From Flavobacteriales bacterium (GTDB lineage: Bacteria > Bacteroidota > Bacteroidia > Flavobacteriales > PHOS-HE28): DNA of 5,329 nucleotides. A program made the translations under genes and the position numbers. The DNA lies in contig SSGN01000061.1 in the NCBI GenBank assembly GCA_008016945.1, forward strand, positions 1 through 5,329, in the 5' to 3' direction. Shown in pieces: positions 1 to 5,329 of the stretch (position 1 is its first letter; every line of letters starts with the position of its first letter). The notes under the pieces were generated by a model that saw only the letters and a program-made list of their open reading frames with translations, was not told where the DNA came from and did no database searches.

Positions 1-840
1 CAGCTTTTTCTCCAGCGTCATGGTGTCGCCCACATTGGCCGCCTTCAATTCCTTGATGCCGGCAATGATGTAACCCACCTCGCCGGCCTTCAATTCGTCG
101 CGCGGCAGCGTGGCCGGCGTGAATACGCCCAGGTTGTTGGCTTCGTAGGCGGCACCGGTGGCCATCATCTTGAAGCGCTCACCCTTTTGCAGCCGGCCGT
201 CGACCACGCGCACCAACATGACGACGCCCACATAGGAGTCGAACCAAGAATCGATGATCATGGCGCGCAGTGGCGCGTTGGGCTGGCCACGCGGCGCCGG
301 CACCTTGGCGACGATCTGCTCCAGCACGTCGTCGATGCCCATGCCCGTCTTGGCTGAGATCGCGATGGCATCCGATGCGTCGATACCGATCACGTCCTCG
401 ATCTCGGCCTTGGCGCTGTCAGGATCGGCCTGCGGCAAATCCATCTTGTTGAGCACTGGCAGCACCTCGACGCCCAAATCGAGCGCGGTGTAGCAGTTGG
501 CCACCGTCTGCGCTTCGACACCTTGCGACGCATCGACCACCAGCAGCGCACCTTCGCATGCCGACAGCGAGCGCGACACTTCATAAGAGAAGTCGACGTG
601 GCCCGGCGTGTCGATCAGATTGAGGTTGTAGACCTGTCCATCGCGTGCGGTGTACTGCAGCGCGGCGGTCTGCGCCTTGATGGTTATCCCCCGCTCTTTC
701 TCGATGTCCATCGAGTCGAGCACCTGCTCGCTCATCTCGCGATCAGACAGACCACCGCAGCGCGCGATGAGACGATCAGCGAGCGTGGACTTGCCATGAT
801 CGATGTGCGCAATGATTGAAAAATTTCTGATGTGGTCCAT
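1..840 (-). CDS. lepA: Elongation factor 4 (LepA), N-terminal 280 codons, cut by the window edge
   Basis: LepA/EF4 is a ribosome-associated translational GTPase, reported to back-translocate or remodel stalled ribosomes. Translating the minus strand from the ATG at 840-838 gives an open frame to base 1 with no stop, starting [19 protein letters not shown]. All five G motifs are present: G1 AHIDHGKST (residues 11-19), G2 around RGITIKA (50-56, Thr53), G3 DTPGH (77-81), G4 NKMD (131-134) and G5 SAKTG (162-166). Residues from about 190 begin the EF-Tu-like domain II. The family is about 600 residues long, so slightly less than half is visible; domain III, the EF-G-like domain V and the LepA-specific C-terminal domain lie outside. 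The start is fixed by alignment with the very conserved family N terminus (E. coli begins [18 protein letters not shown]). The 20 bases upstream contain no clear Shine-Dalgarno sequence. A terminator at 885-916 separates it from mucD, so it is probably transcribed independently or by read-through. Identification is essentially certain. Confidence 0.97.
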   Translation of the reverse strand, partial: MDHIRNFSIIAHIDHGKSTLADRLIARCGGLSDREMSEQVLDSMDIEKERGITIKAQTAALQYTARDGQVYNLNLIDTPGHVDFSYEVSRSLSACEGALLVVDASQGVEAQTVANCYTALDLGVEVLPVLNKMDLPQADPDSAKAEIEDVIGIDASDAIAISAKTGMGIDDVLEQIVAKVPAPRGQPNAPLRAMIIDSWFDSYVGVVMLVRVVDGRLQKGERFKMMATGAAYEANNLGVFTPATLPRDELKAGEVGYIIAGIKELKAANVGDTMTLEKKL

Positions 841-884
841 CAACGAATGCAGGCAAGTATTTGACTTAGCAGTAAGCGCACATG

Positions 885-916
885 AAAAAAGGGCGCGCCA
901 GTGATATGACGCGCCC
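885..916 (-). terminator. Intrinsic terminator 44 bp upstream of lepA
   Basis: Read on the minus strand, GGGCGCG (916-910) and CGCGCCC (897-891) form a perfect 7-bp GC stem around a 12-nt loop, followed at once by six T residues (890-885). This is a canonical Rho-independent terminator. It is oriented towards lepA and lies too close to the lepA start to end the mucD message, which already has its own terminator at 1265-1297. It must therefore end a separate short transcript, act as an attenuator in a lepA leader, or catch read-through. Which of these applies cannot be told from sequence. Confidence 0.8.
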
Positions 917-1031
917 TCAACCAACAATCTATGGCAACTGCGATAGTTGGGACTTCATTGTAGGCAAAAAGCGCGTCGGCGGATGACGCAAGTTCGCGGT
1001 GCCGGCGTCGTTGTGACGCTGCAACGAATAT

Positions 1032-1051
1032 TTATCAACAGCTTATTAACA
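1032..1051. repeat. Tandem 9-mers TTATCAACA / TTATTAACA with an 11-bp period
   Basis: On the plus strand, TTATCAACA (1032-1040) and TTATTAACA (1043-1051) share eight of nine bases in direct orientation, with starts 11 bp apart, close to one helical turn. They sit in the most AT-rich patch of the window. They resemble the DnaA box TTATNCACA but both have A instead of C at the sixth position. They may be a protein-binding site in the mucD-lepA gap or a chance near-repeat. Confidence 0.3.
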
Positions 1052-1264
1052 ATTTCGATGGGATAGATTCTGAACAACTTGCCATGCGCTTGTGGACTTC
1101 CGGTGGATTGCCGCGAAACGTGCCACATGGTGGTGGCAAAGGCGTTCGATATTCAGATAAACAGATTTTCGAGGCGCCAATTCTATCCAAATCGGTATTA
1201 GCTCCTCGCAAAGAGGAGCGCACACCGCCATCGGTGAATTCAGAGCGACCCGTCAAGCCGTCGC

Positions 1265-1297
1265 AAAAAAGCCCCAAACCTGACTGCGGGTTGGGGC
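1265..1297 (-). terminator. Intrinsic terminator of the rpoE-rseA-rseB-mucD operon
   Basis: On the minus strand, GCCCCAACC (1297-1289) pairs with GGTTTGGGGC (1280-1271) with one bulged T and an 8-nt loop, followed by six T residues (1270-1265). The four A residues before the stem (1301-1298) can extend it against the T tract. It begins 20 bp after the mucD stop codon and is a textbook Rho-independent terminator. The plus-strand reading also ends in four T residues, but there is no plus-strand gene for it to serve. Confidence 0.93.
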
Positions 1298-1317
1298 TTT
1301 TCCTCCCATCGACCCGA

Positions 1318-2817
1318 TCAGCGGGGCGGCCGGACCAGTACGAACTGCACCAATTCGCCCCGCTGCACCAGCATATTGATCGGCTTGCTGCGGTCGGCCT
1401 TGGCCACCGCAGCTTCGAACTCGCGCACGTTCTGGATGTCGACATTGGCGACTGAAAGAATCACGTCGCCCTCGCGCAAGCCGGCGCGCGCACCGGCGTC
1501 GGCGGCCGCCTCCACCCGCACGCCGCGCTTGGCTTTCAGCTCTTTCTTCTGCGCGTCCGTGAGATCGGTGACCGTGAGGCCGAGCGCCTGGCCGGCGCCG
1601 GCCGGCTTGGCCGGCTCGCTGCTGCGCGCGGCCGGGCGCCGGGCGTTGGCTGTCTGCTCCGGTTCAAGCTCGGTCACCGTCACGTTCAGGTCGCGCGACT
1701 GGCCGCGGCGAAACACCGTGATGGCGCCGCGGCTGCCCGGCTTGGCATTGCCCACCAAGCGCGGCAGGTCAGACGCCTTCTCGATGGCCCGACCCTCGAA
1801 GCGGGTGATGATGTCGCCCGCCTCGATGCCCGCCTTGTCCGCCGGAGATCCAGTCTCGACACTGCGCACCAGCGCGCCTTGCGGCTTGCCGAGACCGATG
1901 GATTCGGCCACCTCGCGCGTCACCTCGGCAATCTGCACCCCGATGCGGCCGCGCGTGACGCGCCCGCTGCTGCGCAGTTGCTCGCTCACGCGCATGGCTT
2001 CGTCGATGGGAATGGCGAACGAGATGCCCATGAAGCCGCCCGAGCGCGAATAGATCTGGCTGTTGATGCCGACCACCTCGCCGCGCATGTTGATCAGCGG
2101 GCCGCCCGAGTTGCCCGGGTTGACCGCCACGTCGGTCTGGATGAAGGGCAGGTAGTCGCCCGTATCGCGCTGCTTGGCGCTGACGATGCCGGCGGTGACC
2201 GTGTTTTCCAGCCCGAAGGGCGAGCCAATGGCCATCACCCATTCGCCGACGCGCAGACGATTGATGTCGCCAATGCGCACGAAGGGCAAGCCCGTGGCGT
2301 CGATCTTGACCACCGCCACGTCGGTCCGCTTGTCAGCGCCGATGAGCTTGGCCTTGAACTCGCGCTTGTCGGGCAGCGTGACCAGCACTTCGTCCGCGCC
2401 ATCGACCACATGCGCATTCGTCATCACGAAGCCATCGGCCGAAATGATGAAGCCCGAGCCGACGCCGCGCGGCACTTCACGTTCGGGTTGCTCCTGAGGA
2501 TCGGCGCGTGGGCCTTGCGGACGCGGCGTATTGGGCATGGGGATACCAAAGAAACGCCGGAAAAACTCCTGCATTTCCTGATCCATCTGCCCGCCGCGGC
2601 CGGCGGCGCCGGCGCGCACGCGCTCCACCGTGCGGATGTTGACCACCGCCGGGCCGACCTGATCGACCAGCTCGGTGAAATCGGGCAGGCCACGCACCGA
2701 AGGCGCCACGGCGGCCGGCCCCTGGGCCGCGGCGGTCGTCGGCAAGGCCAACGATCCAGCCAACAACAGCGGCGTCGCCAGGGCGATCAGGCCCCATTGC
2801 TTTCTCATCATCGACAT
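1318..2817 (-). CDS. mucD: Periplasmic serine endoprotease of the DegP/DegQ (HtrA) family, MucD
   Basis: This is a 499-residue HtrA-family protease of the periplasm that degrades misfolded envelope proteins. In Pseudomonas, MucD restrains sigma-E (AlgU) signalling. Features in order: a Sec signal peptide (Arg5-Lys6, hydrophobic core about 8-25, likely cleavage after Ala31 in TTAAA-Q); an LA-loop region with FFRRFFGIP (about 85-93); a trypsin-like domain (about 115-275) with the catalytic triad His136 (TNAHVV), Asp166 (TDVAVV) and Ser237 (GNSGGP); PDZ1 (about 290-382, RGRIGVQI onwards); an Ala/Pro-rich linker; and PDZ2 (about 405-495, with RAGLREGDVI). Length is normal for a two-PDZ DegP/DegQ. 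The frame is open further upstream to 2928, but that would overlap rseB. The ATG at 2817 has GAGAG 4 nt upstream and gives a clean signal peptide; ATGs at 2811 and 2808 are also possible. It is the last gene of the stress operon, 52 bp after rseB. Function is well supported; the label mucD rather than degP/degQ rests on gene context. Confidence 0.95.
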   Translation of the reverse strand: MSMMRKQWGLIALATPLLLAGSLALPTTAAAQGPAAVAPSVRGLPDFTELVDQVGPAVVNIRTVERVRAGAAGRGGQMDQEMQEFFRRFFGIPMPNTPRPQGPRADPQEQPEREVPRGVGSGFIISADGFVMTNAHVVDGADEVLVTLPDKREFKAKLIGADKRTDVAVVKIDATGLPFVRIGDINRLRVGEWVMAIGSPFGLENTVTAGIVSAKQRDTGDYLPFIQTDVAVNPGNSGGPLINMRGEVVGINSQIYSRSGGFMGISFAIPIDEAMRVSEQLRSSGRVTRGRIGVQIAEVTREVAESIGLGKPQGALVRSVETGSPADKAGIEAGDIITRFEGRAIEKASDLPRLVGNAKPGSRGAITVFRRGQSRDLNVTVTELEPEQTANARRPAARSSEPAKPAGAGQALGLTVTDLTDAQKKELKAKRGVRVEAAADAGARAGLREGDVILSVANVDIQNVREFEAAVAKADRSKPINMLVQRGELVQFVLVRPPR

Positions 2818-2821
2818 AGAA

Positions 2822-2826
2822 CTCTC
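2822..2826 (-). promoter_or_regulatory. Shine-Dalgarno of mucD
   Basis: GAGAG lies 4 nt before the ATG at 2817, 10 nt before the ATG at 2811 and 13 nt before the ATG at 2808. It argues for one of these closely spaced starts over the upstream ATG at 2835 and the far upstream frame opening at 2928. All three nearby choices leave the same signal-peptide core. Confidence 0.6.
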
Positions 2827-2869
2827 TGCTCTCATTGATTCATCGCCGCACGGCATCGCACTGCCGAGC

Positions 2870-3967
2870 TCACGGCCGCCGCTGCAGGCCCTGCACAAAG
2901 GCCTGCAAAGTGGGCAGAGGCACCTCACCCACCGCAGTCACCCACCAGTCGCCCGCGCGATCGACCAGGCGACGCGTCAGGGTGTGCGTGGCGCCCATGG
3001 ACGCCACGCCTTCGCCCTGATGGCGCTGGCGGTCAAACGGCTCCATGAACAGCGACACCGTGACCAGCCCATCGGAAAAAATCCACTGCACCAACGGCGA
3101 CTCTTTGGCGGCCGAGCGGCGATAGCAGTTCTCAGACCTGAAACCCGGCACGGGGTTTTTCAGCTGCCAGCCTTCGGCTTCCGGCGTGGTGCGCGTGCGC
3201 TCGGCCTTGACGACCCGATAGCCTTCGGTGCTGCCCATCATCTGGCGCAGCTTGTCGGCCTGCACCGGTACGCCGAGTTGCAATTCAGAAAACGCCGCCT
3301 GCTCCAGCACGCGGCCGCCCGCATCGACGGTTTGCGTCTTGACCACCAGCCCGGTGCGCTTCTCGCTCCAGATTCGATAGCCATAGCGCCACTCGTCGCG
3401 CGGGCTCAGCATCACGATGTCGGCATCGAAACCGGCCACCCTGCCTTGCCCCAGTTCGCGCGAGGCGTAGAAGTCGGATGTCGGGAAAGCCTGGTTGATG
3501 TTCAGCAGATTGGGGAAAATGCCGCCCGACTCGCTTTGGTCAAGCTTGACCACGCGCGCATCCGGCAAAAACGTCATCACCGAATCGTTGCGACGAAAGG
3601 TGGAGCGTGGCGCGCCGGTCAGCGCTTCGACGCGCTCGATCTGCACATCGCCCTCGCACACGTGCCAGATGCGCGCGCTCGACATGGCGCCCGACGCCGA
3701 CGACACCACGAAGGTGCCCACGTACGAGGGCACGCGCGATGCCTGCTGCAGCCTTACCAACCATTCCGCCATGCTGCGTTGCGGCGGGCCGATGGGGCGT
3801 TCGGACGCACCGCCGCCAAACGAGCCGCCGGTTTGCGCGCCCGCCAGCGTGACAAGGCTGCCGGCGCAACAGATCACCGCCGCTTGACGCAGGAGCAGAC
3901 GCCAGCCGCGCGCCGGCACGCGGCGCGCGCCGGCTGCACGATCGCCCGACGACAGGCCCGCGATCAA
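2870..3967 (-). CDS. rseB: Periplasmic anti-sigma-E regulator RseB/MucB
   Basis: RseB/MucB binds the periplasmic domain of RseA/MucA and protects it from site-1 proteolysis; in E. coli, mislocalised lipopolysaccharide or lipoproteins displace it. From the TTG at 3967 the product has 365 residues. A basic, unusually long n-region is followed by a hydrophobic core (about 28-43) and a probable signal-peptidase site after Ala44 (AGA-Q). The N-terminal LolA-like domain (about 65-235) carries the family hallmarks SYVGTFVVSS (81-90), SSARIWHV (96-103), the ERVEAL/GAPRSTFRR stretch (111-126) and FLPDARVV (133-140). The C-terminal domain (about 250-362) includes VQWIFSDGLVTVSLFMEP (293-310). The TTG overlaps the rseA stop (TTGA) and has GAGGG 9 nt upstream, indicating translational coupling. 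A GTG at 3919 (codon 17) would give a more conventional signal peptide but lacks a clear ribosome binding site. Consecutive Cys33-Cys34 do not make a canonical lipobox. Family assignment is firm; the start is moderately sure. Confidence 0.93.
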   Translation of the reverse strand: MIAGLSSGDRAAGARRVPARGWRLLLRQAAVICCAGSLVTLAGAQTGGSFGGGASERPIGPPQRSMAEWLVRLQQASRVPSYVGTFVVSSASGAMSSARIWHVCEGDVQIERVEALTGAPRSTFRRNDSVMTFLPDARVVKLDQSESGGIFPNLLNINQAFPTSDFYASRELGQGRVAGFDADIVMLSPRDEWRYGYRIWSEKRTGLVVKTQTVDAGGRVLEQAAFSELQLGVPVQADKLRQMMGSTEGYRVVKAERTRTTPEAEGWQLKNPVPGFRSENCYRRSAAKESPLVQWIFSDGLVTVSLFMEPFDRQRHQGEGVASMGATHTLTRRLVDRAGDWWVTAVGEVPLPTLQAFVQGLQRRP

Positions 3968-4605
3968 CGTCCTGGTCCCTCGAAGGTGGCGTTGCGCAAG
4001 AAGCCCGCGGCGTTGCCGAGCGCCGATGCGCCCACCGTCTGGCGGTGCGCGGCCAGCAACTCGCCGAGACGCGCATCGCGCAGCATCACCGGGGCCATGT
4101 CGGCCGCTTGCGAGGCCGCCGGCACTGGCGCTGCGAGCGCCATGACTTGCGTGGTGCCCACGGCGGGCGCCGCACTGCGCGCCAATTGCGCGCCGGCGCC
4201 GGGTTGCGGGCCGATGCTGCCCAGCGCACCCCAGCCGATGGCGGCCACGGCCGCAAACGACGCCAGGCCAGCCACCAGCTTCCAGCGGAACACGCCATCG
4301 TTGGCGGCGGGACGGGCGACATCCGGCATTGCGGGCATCGTCGAAGCAGGCAGCGCCTCAAACGCCGGTGTTTCGTGCTGCAGCCGAGCGGCGAGGCGCG
4401 CCACGAACGCCGTATCGTGGCCGCAGGCAGCCAGATCGGTGGAGCGCAGCACATCGCCCACCAGGTGATAGACATGCCAGCATTCGCGCGCCTCGGCCGA
4501 GGCCATCGATTGCACCGCCATAGCGGCTTGCACGCCGGACAGTTGCCCGTCCATCAGCGCCGACACCGTTTCACGATCACATGGAATGTCAAGTTGAGTC
4601 TTCAT
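3964..4605 (-). CDS. rseA: Anti-sigma-E factor RseA/MucA
   Basis: RseA is a single-pass inner-membrane protein whose cytoplasmic N-terminal domain sequesters sigma-E. Stress-induced sequential cleavage releases the sigma factor. The product has 213 residues. The N-terminal RseA domain (about 10-75) has RETVSALMDGQLSG (11-24) and WHVYHLVGDVLRS (43-55), matching the SALMDGE...YHLIRDSMRG pattern of E. coli RseA. An Ala/Pro-rich connector is followed by one membrane helix (about 108-130). The periplasmic tail (about 131-213) is Ala-rich and ends with LRDARLGELLAAHRQ (175-189) and a FLRNATFEG terminus, a pattern I associate with betaproteobacterial RseA. The frame is open upstream to 4743 inside rpoE, but the ATG at 4605 starts exactly at the conserved domain and has GGTGG at 4615-4611, 5 nt upstream. 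It begins 35 bp after rpoE and overlaps rseB by 4 bp. Its divergent sequence is normal for this family; context and topology make the call secure. Confidence 0.92.
   Translation of the reverse strand: MKTQLDIPCDRETVSALMDGQLSGVQAAMAVQSMASAEARECWHVYHLVGDVLRSTDLAACGHDTAFVARLAARLQHETPAFEALPASTMPAMPDVARPAANDGVFRWKLVAGLASFAAVAAIGWGALGSIGPQPGAGAQLARSAAPAVGTTQVMALAAPVPAASQAADMAPVMLRDARLGELLAAHRQTVGASALGNAAGFLRNATFEGPGR
3977..3981 (-). promoter_or_regulatory. Shine-Dalgarno of rseB inside the rseA 3' end
   Basis: GAGGG is placed 9 nt before the TTG at 3967, within the last codons of rseA; a second AGGA lies 2 nt before the TTG. It supports the TTG start and coupled translation of rseA and rseB over the alternative GTG at 3919. 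Confidence 0.5.
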
Positions 4606-4640
4606 GATGACCACCGTTACCGTTTTCTTCCCATCCACCT

Positions 4641-5273
4641 TTACCAACGCTTGCCTGTCTGGTGGCTCAGCAAGGGCTTGACCTTGGCTGAAATCGCCTC
4701 GCGCGCCCGGAAAATCCGCGAGCGCACCGTGCCGATCGGGCAATTCATGGCTTCCGCAATCTCTTCATAACTCAGGCCCTCGATCTCGCGCAGCGTGACG
4801 GCCTGGCGCAAATCCTCGGGCAAAGCCTCCATCGCGGCGTTCACGGCGGCGGCGATTTCGCGGGCCGCCAGTTCCGATTCCGGCGTGGATTCGGAGGTTA
4901 GTTCGTTCTCGCGCCGGGAAGTTTCATCGTCGTCATCGACGGATTTCAGCGCCGATTCGGTCATCACCGGATCACGCTTGAGCTCCATCAGCGACTTCTT
5001 GGCCGTGTTGACGGCGATGCGGTAGAGCCAGGTGTAGAACTGGGCGTCGCCGCGAAACTGGTGCAGCGCGCGCCAGGCGCGGATGAAGGTTTCCTGGGCG
5101 ATGTCGGGCACCAGGTCGACGTCGCGCACCATGCGGCCGATCAGGCGCTCGATGCGGCGCTGGTACTTGATGACCAGCAGCTCATAGGCGCGCGTGTCGC
5201 CTGCCGCCGCGCGCTCGACCAGCAGCGCATCGCTGTCGGCGGGCGCAGGCGGGGGGGCGATGGAATCGGTCAC
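4641..5273 (-). CDS. rpoE: Extracytoplasmic-function sigma factor sigma-E (RpoE/AlgU)
   Basis: This directs RNA polymerase to envelope-stress promoters and is held inactive by RseA. The product has 210 residues; E. coli RpoE has 191. Region 2 (about 19-93) contains LLVIKYQRRIERLIGRMV (32-49), DIAQETFIRAWRAL (57-70) and FRGDAQFYTWLYRIAVNTAKK (73-93; -10 recognition and melting). A very acidic linker (about 112-137, SVDDDDETS onwards) is followed by region 4 (about 147-200) with LPEDLRQAVTLREIEGLSYEEIA and the helix-turn-helix (about 167-190, GTVRSRIFRAREAI) for -35 contacts. The near identity of regions 2.4 and 4.2 with E. coli RpoE places it in the ECF sigma-E group rather than another ECF class. 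The start is the GTG at 5273; the frame stays open to the right edge but has no ATG, GTG or TTG in the visible 56 bp upstream, and there is no strong Shine-Dalgarno. A run of seven C residues falls at codons 6-8. It is the first visible gene of the operon; the autoregulated promoter typical of this locus is not seen and probably lies beyond the edge. Confidence 0.96.
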   Translation of the reverse strand: MTDSIAPPPAPADSDALLVERAAAGDTRAYELLVIKYQRRIERLIGRMVRDVDLVPDIAQETFIRAWRALHQFRGDAQFYTWLYRIAVNTAKKSLMELKRDPVMTESALKSVDDDDETSRRENELTSESTPESELAAREIAAAVNAAMEALPEDLRQAVTLREIEGLSYEEIAEAMNCPIGTVRSRIFRAREAISAKVKPLLSHQTGKRW

Positions 5274-5329
5274 GAACAGGGGTCCAGCACAGGCGGCGCG
5301 CCGGTGGTCAGGGGCGCGAAGCCTGGGTC

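Larger units (their letters stand above)
885..1264 (-). ncRNA. Candidate small RNA or attenuated lepA leader (speculative)
   Basis: This non-coding stretch lies between two minus-strand terminators and is rich in short inverted repeats. They are 921-950 (imperfect, arms CCAACTAT-like), 1008-1013 with 1022-1027 (TCGTTG/CAACGA, 8-nt loop), 1121-1126 with 1133-1138 (TGCCAC/GTGGCA, 6-nt loop), 1201-1207 with 1213-1219 (GCTCCTC/GAGGAGC, 5-nt loop) and 1223-1227 with 1232-1236 (CACCG/CGGTG, 4-nt loop). The hairpin at 921-950 lies directly upstream of the terminator at 885-916. No convincing ORF, ribosome binding site or known RNA family is recognisable. The best isolated -10-like hexamer is TAGAAT at 1185-1180, without a good -35 partner, so the 5' end is unknown and the coordinates are outer limits. 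Simple GC-rich chance pairing is an alternative explanation for individual stems. Confidence 0.3.

Noticed and set aside
1046..1231. Minus-strand open frame of 61 codons in the mucD-lepA gap.
   Set aside because: It has no Shine-Dalgarno sequence, no recognisable protein family and codon use unlike the neighbouring genes. It also contains hairpin sequences better explained at the RNA level.
1084..1455. Plus-strand open frame of 123 codons spanning the gap and the mucD 3' end.
   Set aside because: It runs through the operon terminator and the antisense of mucD, and its product shows no domain.
1879..2838. Plus-strand open frame of 319 codons antisense to mucD.
   Set aside because: The His/Ala/Asp-rich product has no family resemblance and mirrors mucD codon bias; it has no credible ribosome binding site.
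2675..4468. Plus-strand open frame of 597 codons antisense to rseA, rseB and the mucD start.
   Set aside because: Its product is low-complexity, rich in Arg, Ala and His, with no recognisable domain. It lies exactly opposite well-identified genes and is the usual product of high GC codon bias.
4606..4743. Upstream extension of rseA into rpoE (259-codon version).
   Set aside because: The extra 46 residues have no RseA similarity and overlap rpoE by about 100 bp. The ATG at 4605 has a suitable ribosome binding site and begins at the conserved domain.
5274..5329. Search for an autoregulatory sigma-E promoter (GAACTT-like -35, TCNAA-like -10) before rpoE.
   Set aside because: Neither element is present in the 56 visible bases; only a 10-bp GC palindrome (5294-5303) is seen, which is unremarkable at this GC content.
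1..5329. Search for tRNA, rRNA, CRISPR arrays, insertion sequences or a novel multigene system.
   Set aside because: No repeat-spacer pattern, transposase, terminal inverted repeats or tRNA-like fold was seen. All coding space belongs to conserved housekeeping and stress genes.

Overview
The window carries a compact minus-strand gene cluster: the extracytoplasmic stress sigma factor sigma-E (rpoE/algU), its membrane anti-sigma factor (rseA/mucA), the periplasmic anti-sigma modulator (rseB/mucB), a DegP/DegQ-type periplasmic protease (mucD), and the 5' part of lepA (elongation factor 4). High GC, this gene order, the lack of rseC/mucC between rseB and mucD, and the sequence flavour of RseA (a YHLVGDVLR-like motif) point to a betaproteobacterium, most likely of the order Burkholderiales. 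I cannot name the species.

Layout in the direction of transcription, right to left. 5329-5274 is a short GC-rich stretch upstream of rpoE with no recognisable sigma-E promoter. 5273-4641 is rpoE, with a GTG start. 4605-3964 is rseA, 35 bp downstream. 3967-2870 is rseB, which overlaps the rseA stop by the four bases TTGA and probably uses a TTG start. 2817-1318 is mucD, 52 bp downstream. 1297-1265 is a strong intrinsic terminator that closes the stress operon. 1264-917 is a non-coding, locally AT-rich region full of short inverted repeats. 916-885 is a second intrinsic terminator, only 44 bp before lepA. 840-1 is the first 280 codons of lepA, which continues beyond the left edge.

The four stress genes form one regulatory circuit. 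RseA holds sigma-E at the inner membrane. RseB binds the periplasmic side of RseA and protects it until envelope damage is sensed. Proteolysis of RseA then frees sigma-E. MucD is the periplasmic quality-control protease that removes misfolded proteins and so dampens the signal. LepA is a ribosome-associated GTPase and belongs to a separate transcription unit.

The coding part is ordinary conserved core genome. The least explained part is the 477-bp gap between mucD and lepA. It has two minus-strand terminators bracketing about 350 nt with at least five additional hairpins and a possible competing antiterminator pairing. It could encode a small RNA or an attenuated lepA leader. This is an inference from sequence only. 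I found no evidence of a mobile element, CRISPR array, tRNA, rRNA or novel defence system.
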